A DNA stretch of 6,080 bases from Duncaniella sp. Its GTDB lineage: Bacteria > Bacteroidota > Bacteroidia > Bacteroidales > Muribaculaceae. Under the pieces are notes generated by a model. It was not told the DNA's origin. It did not search any database and worked only from the letters and a program-made list of their open reading frames with translations. Shown in pieces: positions 1 to 5,416 of this stretch. Numbering within the stretch: the first letter of the stretch is position 1; every line of letters starts with the position of its first letter. A program made the position numbers and the translations under genes. The DNA lies in NCBI GenBank assembly GCA_029052375.1, contig JAIDJD010000421.1:1-6080 (forward strand). The letters are read 5' to 3'.

Positions 1-549
1 GGTCCGAGGGAGGGCGCAGAGCTCTTCGCGTTCGGGATAGAGTCCGGAATAGCGCCTGCCTTTGAGGTGGTTGAAGACAGAGACCTGGCCCGAGTATTCG
101 CCGATGGCTCCGTAGACCCACGGCTTGCCCCCGGCCACGGCGGCGTCTTCTATCAGGTAGCGTGCGGCGAAGTTGTCGGTGCAGTCTATCACGAGGTCGT
201 ACCCGCCTATTATCGCGCGGGCGTTCTGCATGGTCAGCCCCTCGGGGTAGAGCGACAGGCGTATGCCGGCAGATATGGCCCTGAGGCGTTCTGCCGCGGC
301 CTCGGTCTTCGGCATACCTGTCTGCGCCTCGGAGTAGAGCGTCTGGCGGTGGAGGTTGGAGAGGCTGACGGTGTCAGGGTCGGCGAGGCCGAGGTGTCCC
401 GTTCCGGCCCCGGCAAGGTATGTGGCCACGGGCGCACCGAGTCCGCCGAGACCCACTATCAGCACTGAGGCCTGCGACAGCCTCAGCTGTCCCTCTTCGC
501 CTATGAGCATGGTCTGGCGCGAAAAGCGGTCAGAGAGGTCGGCAGGCAT
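1..549 (-). CDS. thiF: ThiF, ThiS adenylyltransferase (3' end outside window)
   Basis: E1-like enzyme of the ThiF/MoeB/HesA family that adenylates the C-terminal glycine of ThiS before sulfur transfer, in the cytoplasm. The frame is open from the ATG at 549 to the window edge (183 residues seen; the family is usually about 200-250), so the C-terminus, where any zinc-binding cysteines and the catalytic cysteine would lie, is not visible. Seen: RFSRQTMLIG near residues 8-17, the nucleotide loop VGLGGLGAP at 32-40, acidic LADPDTV at 55-61, SNLHRQ at 64-69, a lysine at 81, and IDCTDNFAAR at 121-130. These are the usual ATP-binding and Mg positions of the family. The start overlaps the end of thiH by 20 bases, so the two genes are probably translationally coupled. 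MoeB is the main alternative, but the thi operon context and the adjacent ThiS argue for ThiF. Confidence 0.93.
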   Translation of the reverse strand, partial: MPADLSDRFSRQTMLIGEEGQLRLSQASVLIVGLGGLGAPVATYLAGAGTGHLGLADPDTVSLSNLHRQTLYSEAQTGMPKTEAAAERLRAISAGIRLSLYPEGLTMQNARAIIGGYDLVIDCTDNFAARYLIEDAAVAGGKPWVYGAIGEYSGQVSVFNHLKGRRYSGLYPEREELCALPRT

Positions 550-1669
550 GGCGGTCGGGGTCGAAGACGCGGTCCCAGTCTTTCCACACCGGCTCGCGGC
601 CGAGCGCGCGGAGGTCGGCGGCCACCTGGGCGGGCGACGTGGGGTCGCTGATTGCAAACTGTTCGAGGGCGTCGGGATGCGTGGCATATCCTCCCGGCTC
701 TGTGTGCGAGCCGGCGCTCATCGTGGTGACGCCGAGAGTGGCCATGTTGTTGCGGAATGTATGCGCCTCGCGGGTGGAGTAGGAGATGTCCACGTCGGGG
801 TCGAAGATGCGGAAGGCGAAGGTGAGCTGGGCCAGCTCGCGGTCCGACATCACTACGTTGGGCTGGAAGCCTGATTCGGACGGGCGCATACGCGGGAAGT
901 TGACAGAGTAGCGTGTCTGCCAGTAGCGCTTGCGCAGGTATGTGAGGTGGCGGGCCATCATGGTGACGTCCGTGCGCCAGTCCTCGAGGCCGATGAGGAC
1001 GCCCATGCCTATCTTGTGTACTCCGGCCTGTCCCATGCGGTCGAAGGCGTCGCACCGCCAGTCAAACCTTGACTTCATCCCCGAGGGATGGTAGACGTTG
1101 TATCTCTGGTGGTTGTATGTCTCCTGGAAGCATATCACGCCGTTGAGCCCCGAGAGGGTGAGCCGGCGGTAGTCCTCGGCCGAGAGCGGCATCACCTCTA
1201 TGGTGAGGTTGCTGAAGTACGGACGGCACACCCTGAGGGCTTGCTCTATGTAGTCTGTCCCTGCCGCGGCGGGGTTCTCGCCTGTGACTATGAGCAGGTT
1301 TTCGAAGGGCCCCATCTTCTTTATGGCCTTGCACTCCTCTTCTATCTGTCCGGGCGTCAGCACCACGCGCTCAAACTTGTTGTGTCGGTTGAATCCGCAG
1401 TAGACACAGGCGTTGGTGCATGAGTTGGTGATGTACATGGGGATGAAGATGCTCACCGTCTTGCCGAACCTCTGTTCTGTCAGGGCGCGGCTGCGGCGGG
1501 CCATCTGTTCGATGTAGGGCGCGGCCGCGGGCGAGACGAGGGCCATGAAGTCGCGGTCGTCGAGATGCTCCCTGGCGAGGGCGCGCTCGACGTCGGCGGC
1601 TGTCATCGCCTCTATCTCGCGGGTGGTAGTGTCCCAGTCCCAGTTGGCTTTGAGGTATTCCGAAAACAT
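530..1669 (-). CDS. thiH: ThiH, 2-iminoacetate (dehydroglycine) synthase
   Basis: Radical SAM enzyme that cleaves tyrosine to dehydroglycine and p-cresol, supplying the glycine-derived part of the thiazole ring under anaerobic conditions. The protein is 379 residues, the normal family length (about 370-380). The [4Fe-4S] motif NSCTNACVYCGF gives C84, C88 and C91 in CxxxCxxC spacing. The radical-SAM GE-type motif follows as VTGENP (128-133). Later ThiH-like blocks are FQETYNHQRYNVYHPSG (about 181-197), GLEDWR (227-232), SVNFPRMRPS (255-264) and SAGSHTEPGGY (318-328). The reading frame stays open far upstream into thiG, but ATG 1669 is chosen because it begins the conserved N-terminus (FSEYLKANWDWD) and lies 2 bases after the thiG stop. 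In many Bacteroides operons thiC precedes thiH; here thiG does. Confidence 0.96.
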   Translation of the reverse strand: MFSEYLKANWDWDTTTREIEAMTAADVERALAREHLDDRDFMALVSPAAAPYIEQMARRSRALTEQRFGKTVSIFIPMYITNSCTNACVYCGFNRHNKFERVVLTPGQIEEECKAIKKMGPFENLLIVTGENPAAAGTDYIEQALRVCRPYFSNLTIEVMPLSAEDYRRLTLSGLNGVICFQETYNHQRYNVYHPSGMKSRFDWRCDAFDRMGQAGVHKIGMGVLIGLEDWRTDVTMMARHLTYLRKRYWQTRYSVNFPRMRPSESGFQPNVVMSDRELAQLTFAFRIFDPDVDISYSTREAHTFRNNMATLGVTTMSAGSHTEPGGYATHPDALEQFAISDPTSPAQVAADLRALGREPVWKDWDRVFDPDRHACRPL

Positions 1670-1671
1670 TG

Positions 1672-2442
1672 TCAGAAGAGAAATGATGTGAGCGGTGAGG
1701 AGGCTTCGGCATGGTCGCCGCGCGCTCCGAGTCCGGCCTCGTATGCCTCGCGGCCTGCCTTGGTGGCCTGGGCGAATGCGCGCGCCATCCTTACGGGGTC
1801 TCCGGCCACGGCTATGGCTGTGTTGACAAGGACGGCGTCTGCGCCCATCTCCATGGCCTCGGCGGCGTGCGAGGGGGCGCCGAGACCTGCGTCGACTACA
1901 ACGGGGACGCGGCTCTGCTCGATGATTATCTTGAGCAGGTCGCGGGTCACGAGGCCTTTGTTGGTGCCAATAGGGGCGGCCAGGGGCATCACCGTGGCGG
2001 CGCCCGCCTCTTCGAGCCTCTTGCAGAGCACGGGGTCGGCCTGGATGTAGGGCAGCACCGTGAATCCCATCTTGGCGAGCTCTTCTGTGGCCTTGAGGGT
2101 CTCTACAGGGTCGGGCAGGAGGTATTTCGGGTCGGGATGTATCTCGAGTTTGAGGAAGTCGGTGCCGAAGGCCTCTCGCGAGAGCTGGGCGGCCAGGATG
2201 GCCTCCTCGGCGTTGCGGGCTCCGGAGGTGTTGGGCAGCAGCTGTATCCCCTCGTGGCATACGTGGCGCAGCATATCGTCCTCGCGGTTGTCCATGTCTA
2301 TGCGCTTCATGGCCACGGTGACCATTTCTGAGCCCGAGGCCAGGATGGCCTCCTCCATGATTTCGTTAGAGCGGAACTTGCCTGTCCCGACAAAGAGGCG
2401 CGAGCCGAACTCGCGTCCTCCGATAATAAGTTTTTCCATCAT
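1672..2442 (-). CDS. thiG: ThiG, thiazole synthase
   Basis: Thiazole synthase: condenses deoxyxylulose 5-phosphate, dehydroglycine and ThiS-thiocarboxylate sulfur into the thiazole phosphate carboxylate. It works with ThiS and, in anaerobes, with ThiH. The protein is 256 residues, the standard single-domain (beta/alpha)8 length. Seen: LIIGGREFGSRLFVGTGKF at 5-23, the TVAMKRID strand near 42-49, LLPNTSGARNAEEA at 68-81, FLKLEIHPD at 96-104 with K98 as the expected Schiff-base lysine, LPYIQADPVLCKRLEEAG at 130-147, MPLAAPIGTNKGL at 152-164, VVVDAGLGAPSHAAEAMEMG at 181-200 and VLVNTAIAVAGDP at 204-216. The first ATG is 1 base after the thiE stop; a second ATG follows immediately, so the true start could be 2439. 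The last dozen residues form a tail I cannot assign to any motif. Confidence 0.97.
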   Translation of the reverse strand: MMEKLIIGGREFGSRLFVGTGKFRSNEIMEEAILASGSEMVTVAMKRIDMDNREDDMLRHVCHEGIQLLPNTSGARNAEEAILAAQLSREAFGTDFLKLEIHPDPKYLLPDPVETLKATEELAKMGFTVLPYIQADPVLCKRLEEAGAATVMPLAAPIGTNKGLVTRDLLKIIIEQSRVPVVVDAGLGAPSHAAEAMEMGADAVLVNTAIAVAGDPVRMARAFAQATKAGREAYEAGLGARGDHAEASSPLTSFLF

Positions 2443-2443
2443 A

Positions 2444-3622
2444 TCATGTATTGGTATTTGTTTTCAGTATCTCTGTCATCCACCTTGCGGCCTCGGCCGG
2501 GTCGGCCTGGCGCAGTATGGCTCCGCTTACGGCTATGCCCGCGGCGCCGGCCGACATTATGCCGGGTATGTCGCTTGCCGTGATGCCACCTATGGCCACA
2601 ACAGGCTGGCGGTAGCCGCGCCTGCGGCATTCGCCGAGGATGTCTCTGTATCCCTCCGTGCCGAGTACGGGGCTGAGGTTCTTCTTTGTGGTGGTGAAGC
2701 GGTATGGGCCGAGGCCTATGTAGTCAGCGCCGTCGCGGAGGGCGGCTTCGATGTCTGCTATGGTGTTGGCTGTGGCTCCGAGTATCTTGCCCGGCCCGAG
2801 CAGGCGGCGTGCCTCGGCCACGGGCATATCGTTCTTGCCTACGTGGACACCGTCTATGCAGTCTATCTGTGCGGCGAGCTCCACATGGTCGTCTACGAGG
2901 AGAACTATGCCGTGGCTCTCGCGCAGCGGGGCAAGCTCGCGAGCCACCTCGGCCACGCTCTCGACAGGGGCGCCTTTCATCCTTATCTGCACCCAGCGGC
3001 ATCCGCCCTCGGCGCTCATTCGCGCTCCGGACAGGACATCTTCTATATCCGTGCCGTCAGTGATCAGCTGCAGCCTGAAAGCCTCGGGGTCTATCTCGCG
3101 GCGCCATGCCGCGCCGAGCATCGCCGCTCCGTGAAACCCCATGGCTTCAAGCTCCGGCAGGCGGTCGGGTGTGACGCCTCCGAGAGCATATATGCCTGGT
3201 CTGAGTGTCTTGCGCAGCTCGCAGGGGTCAAATCGCTCCGCTCCGTATCCCGGCTTGGAGACCGAGGGGAAGACAGGGCTGAGAAATGCATAGTCTGCCC
3301 TGCCGCCGAGGGCCTCGGCCTCGGCGGGCGAGTGGAGCGAGACGCTCACGAGCCCGTCCCATCCCGGCGGGATGTCGGGGTTGCGTCTGTTGAGGTGTAT
3401 GCCTCCGGCGCCTGTCTCCGCGGCTATGCTGTGGCAGTCGTGCAGGGAGATGCGGCGGCGCAGGTCTGCCGGAATCTCATCCATGAGTTTCCTTACCTCT
3501 TGCTCGTCCGCTCCGGGTTTGCGTATGTGTATGCGTGAATATTGGCCCGAACGTAGCTTGCGGGCGATGTCGGCTCCCTCCGATGGGTAGAACCACGGGA
3601 GGGTTATGGCTATGAGTTCCAT
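2444..3622 (-). CDS. thiE: Two-domain ThiE/TenI-like + thiamine-phosphate synthase fusion
   Basis: A 392-residue protein, about twice the usual ThiE length (about 210), made of two TIM-barrel ThiE/TenI domains. The C-terminal half (about 186-388) has the full ThiE set: QIRMKG (212-217, HMP-PP binding), LLVDDHVELA (241-250), DGVHVGKND (258-265, Mg-binding acids), LGATANT (281-287), GADYIGLGPYRFTTTK (298-313), VVAIGGIT (341-348) and AGIAVSGAI (361-369). This half should join thiazole phosphate and HMP-PP to thiamine phosphate. The N-terminal half (1-185) is a divergent paralogue: IHIRKP (31-36), LHDCHSIA (60-67), ADYAFLSPVFPSVSKPGYG (109-127) and IYALGGV (144-150). It keeps D62 but lacks the second Mg-binding Asp, and it also lacks the TenI histidine region, so its activity is open: degenerate ThiE, thiazole tautomerase-like, or structural. 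Lies 4 bases after thiS. Two separate thiE-like genes are common in Bacteroides thi operons; here they are joined. Confidence 0.92.
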   Translation of the reverse strand: MELIAITLPWFYPSEGADIARKLRSGQYSRIHIRKPGADEQEVRKLMDEIPADLRRRISLHDCHSIAAETGAGGIHLNRRNPDIPPGWDGLVSVSLHSPAEAEALGGRADYAFLSPVFPSVSKPGYGAERFDPCELRKTLRPGIYALGGVTPDRLPELEAMGFHGAAMLGAAWRREIDPEAFRLQLITDGTDIEDVLSGARMSAEGGCRWVQIRMKGAPVESVAEVARELAPLRESHGIVLLVDDHVELAAQIDCIDGVHVGKNDMPVAEARRLLGPGKILGATANTIADIEAALRDGADYIGLGPYRFTTTKKNLSPVLGTEGYRDILGECRRRGYRQPVVAIGGITASDIPGIMSAGAAGIAVSGAILRQADPAEAARWMTEILKTNTNT

Positions 3623-3626
3623 CGGC

Positions 3627-3830
3627 TCAGCCTCCGCAGACAGCTCTTATGACGGTCACTTTCATGCCCTCTTCCAAGGCCGCCGCGGCCCATGAGGCGC
3701 GCGGCACGACGCGATTGTTTACAGCGACGGCCTGTCCGGGGCCTTCGAGTCCTTCGGTTTTGAGCAGGTCTGAGAGTGTCTTGCAGCCTTCGGCCACTGT
3801 TGTCGGTCTCCCGTTGATTTCAATTGTCAT
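3627..3830 (-). CDS. thiS: ThiS, sulfur-carrier protein
   Basis: Small ubiquitin-like sulfur carrier for thiazole synthesis. ThiF adenylates its C-terminus, which becomes a thiocarboxylate and gives its sulfur to ThiG. With the ATG at 3830 the protein is 67 residues, the usual ThiS size, starting MTIEINGRPTTVAEG and ending in the diagnostic CGG. The core beta strands are TIEINGR (2-8), AVAVNNRVVPRASW (34-47) and MKVTVIRAV (56-64). The longer frame beginning at a TTG at 3869 adds 13 residues (IIAVLQQ...) that do not look like ThiS, so it was rejected. No clear Shine-Dalgarno sequence is seen, as expected in Bacteroidetes. First gene of the operon, about 94 bases downstream of the TPP aptamer. 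Confidence 0.95.
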   Translation of the reverse strand: MTIEINGRPTTVAEGCKTLSDLLKTEGLEGPGQAVAVNNRVVPRASWAAAALEEGMKVTVIRAVCGG

Positions 3831-3884
3831 GATTGCAGGTTTGGTTTGTTGTAAAACTGCTATAATCAATCAGGGGGAGCCTTC

Positions 3885-3922
3885 TCGTCTGCTTTCTTGT
3901 AAAAGCTGAGAATAGGAGACGA
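3885..3922 (-). promoter_or_regulatory. Leader hairpin between TPP aptamer and thiS
   Basis: Just after the aptamer, TCGTCT (3922-3917) is exactly complementary to AGACGA (3890-3885). Inside it GCTTT (3906-3902) is complementary to AAAGC (3895-3891), with loop TACAAG. Together they can form an 11-bp stem broken by a one-sided 10-base bulge. No U-run follows, so it does not look like an intrinsic terminator. It may be part of the riboswitch expression platform, but this is inference from pairing alone. Confidence 0.35.
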
Positions 3923-3923
3923 C

Positions 3924-4010
3924 ACTTCAAGTTCTTACGGCGGTACTGACCGCTTCAAGTTCCAAGGGTATGATCTCAGCCCGCAGTCGGCGCGGGCACC
4001 CCTCTTGAGT
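3924..4010 (-). promoter_or_regulatory. TPP riboswitch (thi-box aptamer) in the thi operon leader
   Basis: On the minus strand the leader of thiS carries the thi-box aptamer. P1 is ACTCAAG (4010-4004) with CTTGAAGT (3931-3924), with one bulged base. P2 is AGGGGT (4003-3998) with ACCCTT (3969-3964). P3 is CCCGC (3996-3992) with GCGGG (3984-3980), followed by the invariant CTGAGA (3979-3974), which reads the HMP ring. P4 is CTT/AAG (3959-3957 / 3936-3934), a weaker version of the usual CCT/AGG with both sides changed. P5 is GCGG/CCGC (3953-3950 / 3943-3940), followed by the conserved CGTA (3939-3936). When TPP is bound it should turn the thi operon down. The output mechanism is not obvious: no hairpin with a U-run follows, so control of translation initiation is more likely than intrinsic termination. 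Confidence 0.93.
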
Positions 4011-4018
4011 TAGCGCCA

Positions 4019-4050
4019 CAAAGTTATTGCTTTTTATCCCAACAAGCAAA
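4019..4050 (-). promoter_or_regulatory. Bacteroidetes-type promoter of the thi operon
   Basis: Read on the minus strand: -33 element TTTG (4050-4047), a 20-base spacer, then a perfect TAnnTTTG -7 element, TAACTTTG (4026-4019). The predicted start of transcription is near 4012, only a couple of bases before the TPP aptamer. Its position immediately ahead of the riboswitch supports it. Confidence 0.75.
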
Positions 4051-4058
4051 TTTTTTTT

Positions 4059-4066
4059 TATCTTTG
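4059..4066 (+). promoter_or_regulatory. Possible -7 element for the pectate lyase gene
   Basis: TATCTTTG on the plus strand matches the Bacteroidetes -7 consensus TAnnTTTG and lies 32 bases before the ATG at 4099. No good TTTG is present about 20 bases upstream; the nearest TTG (4027-4029) is too far. This is therefore a weak promoter, one that needs an activator, or a chance match. It sits only 8 bases from the -33 element of the divergent thi promoter. Confidence 0.5.
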
Positions 4067-4098
4067 CGGAATCAAATGCCAACCAATCTCTTTTACAC

Positions 4099-5178
4099 AT
4101 GAAAACTATAGTACGAATAGCGGCGTCAGTGGCGCTGTCGGCCGCCATAGCATTGCCGGCTATGGCCATCCATCCCAAAAACTCATGTCTGAAGCGCAAC
4201 TCCGTGCGTTTTCTCAAATCCGACACAGCGGCTATGGTTGCCTCTCAGGTTATGGCCTACCAGCGTGTCACCGGCGGGTGGCCCAAGAACATTGATATGT
4301 GCCGCCCCCACACACAGGAGGAGCTGGACAAGGTGATGGCCGACAAGAGCCGCACCGACGACTCGACCACCGACAACAATGCGACAGTCCTTCAGATGAA
4401 GTTCCTGGCCAAGATGTATCAGGCCACGGGACGGCAGGAGTACAGGGACGCCTTTGTGCGCGCTGTGGAGTATCTGCTCTCGGGCCAGTATCCCGAGGGC
4501 GGCTGGCCGCAGTTCTGGCCCGACCCCAGGGGATATCAGGTCCACGTCACATACAACGACCATGCGATGGTCAACACCATGTCCATACTGCGCGACATCA
4601 GCGCAGGCACAGGCCCGTATACAGACATGATAGACAAGGAGACGGCCCTGCGCATAGACAAGGCCTTCGCCAAGGGCATCGAGTGGATACTCGCCGACCA
4701 GATCAGAGACAAGGAGGGGAGGCTGACCGTGTGGTGTCAGCAGCATGACCGCCACACCCATGCCCCGGCGATGGCCCGCAGCTACGAGCTGCCCTCCTAC
4801 TGCTCTTCAGAGAGCGTGGGCATCATCAGGCTGTTGATGTCGCTACCGGAGCCTGACGCACGTGTGCGCAGGGCCGTCCACTCGGCCATGGCGTGGCTCG
4901 ATGCACACAAGATTGAGGGCTTCAGCTACAAGAGCGTCATGATAGACGGACAGAGCGAGCGCGTCCTGGTGCCAGACCCGACAGCCGAGCCCCTGTGGGC
5001 ACGGTTTTACGACCTCGAGAACGCCGAGCCTTTTGTGTCGGACCGCGACGGGGTTCCTGTACGGGATGTGATGCAGATAGGACGCGAGCGCCGCAACGGC
5101 TACGGGTGGTACAACCGTTCCGTGGCCGAGGTCTATCCCGCATATCTCGAGTGGGCCGCACGCTATCCCGCCGAGTGA
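4099..5178 (+). CDS. Secreted pectate lyase, polysaccharide lyase family 10 (PelA type)
   Basis: Cleaves polygalacturonate by beta-elimination. The 359-residue product starts with a type I signal peptide: MKT, a hydrophobic stretch, then LPAMA at 19-23 before IHPK. It has no lipobox, so a periplasmic or secreted enzyme is expected. PL10 landmarks: TGGWPKNID (58-66), TTDNNAT (90-96), EGGWPQFWPDPRGY (133-146), TYNDHAMVN (151-159), VWCQQHD (211-217), APAMARSYELPSY (222-234), ES (238-239), ARFYDLENAEPFVSDRDG (301-318) and GYGWY (334-338). From memory of Cellvibrio Pel10A, its D389, D451 and R524 share the same spacing as D92, D154 and R227 here, which would make D92 and D154 calcium/substrate residues and R227 the catalytic base. 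ATG 4099 is preferred over an upstream TTG at 4027 because it gives the signal peptide and lies after the promoter box. Divergent from the thi operon; no SusCD or other pectin gene is in view. Confidence 0.94.
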   Translation: MKTIVRIAASVALSAAIALPAMAIHPKNSCLKRNSVRFLKSDTAAMVASQVMAYQRVTGGWPKNIDMCRPHTQEELDKVMADKSRTDDSTTDNNATVLQMKFLAKMYQATGRQEYRDAFVRAVEYLLSGQYPEGGWPQFWPDPRGYQVHVTYNDHAMVNTMSILRDISAGTGPYTDMIDKETALRIDKAFAKGIEWILADQIRDKEGRLTVWCQQHDRHTHAPAMARSYELPSYCSSESVGIIRLLMSLPEPDARVRRAVHSAMAWLDAHKIEGFSYKSVMIDGQSERVLVPDPTAEPLWARFYDLENAEPFVSDRDGVPVRDVMQIGRERRNGYGWYNRSVAEVYPAYLEWAARYPAE

Positions 5179-5195
5179 CCGGCAGGGTCTGAAAG

Positions 5196-5229
5196 AAAAA
5201 GCCGTCTTCATCGCGAAGACGGCTTTTTT
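5196..5229 (+). terminator. Strong intrinsic terminator after the pectate lyase gene, probably bidirectional
   Basis: A perfect 9-bp GC-rich stem, GCCGTCTTC (5201-5209) with GAAGACGGC (5215-5223), loop ATCGC, extended by AAAAA before it and TTTTTT after it. It lies 17 bases after the lyase stop. Because an A-run precedes the stem, it also gives a U-run on the minus strand, so it could end minus-strand transcripts coming from the right. Confidence 0.93.
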
Positions 5230-5416
5230 AGTTTTTGTCTGTCAATAATGATAATCTTTTTTACCCTTAACCTAAATGTTTTTGAAGTACCTTTTTGGGG
5301 TTCGTCATGAAGCCCTTCATGGGGCGATAATCAGAAAGTGATGATGGTTGTTGTGAAGTATTATGCCTTGTAATCTCTTGTCTGAGGGACCGGGAGGAAA
5401 CTCCTTCTCAGACCCT
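5196..5416 (-). ncRNA. Candidate small structured RNA of unknown family
   Basis: A possible minus-strand transcript of about 220 bases. A promoter match ends at 5423, so transcription would begin near 5416. The first element would be a strong hairpin: GTCTGAG (5413-5407) pairing with CTCAGAC (5386-5380), with an inner GGAG/CTCC stem. A second hairpin, CATGAA/TTCATG (5321-5306), follows, and the transcript would end at the bidirectional terminator 5196-5229. I do not recognise it: it lacks the hallmarks of tmRNA, RNase P RNA, SRP RNA or 6S RNA. No minus-strand gene lies downstream before the terminator, so it would not be a leader. Promoter, hairpin and terminator line up, but nothing here shows that it is transcribed. 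On the plus strand the inner loop would be a GAAA tetraloop, so the opposite orientation is possible. Confidence 0.3.

Noticed and set aside
1670..2260. Long in-frame extension upstream of thiH
   Set aside because: It overlaps thiG in another frame and is Arg/Pro-rich shadow sequence; ThiH homology begins at the ATG at 1669.
2060..3538. Long plus-strand frame of 492 codons
   Set aside because: It is the antisense shadow of GC-rich thiE and thiG, both of which have full family motifs on the minus strand.
3831..3869. N-terminal extension of ThiS from a TTG start
   Set aside because: The added residues do not resemble ThiS, and the ATG at 3830 gives the standard 67-residue protein.
3927..4226. 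Minus-strand frame of 99 codons across the control region
   Set aside because: It runs over the riboswitch, both promoters and the start of the lyase gene, and its sequence resembles no protein I know.
5320..5360. His- or Thr/Ile-rich codons on the minus strand (CAACAACCATCATCAC) as an attenuator leader
   Set aside because: Neither frame has a start codon in a suitable place, and the terminator that follows belongs to the convergent lyase gene with no his or thr operon beyond it.
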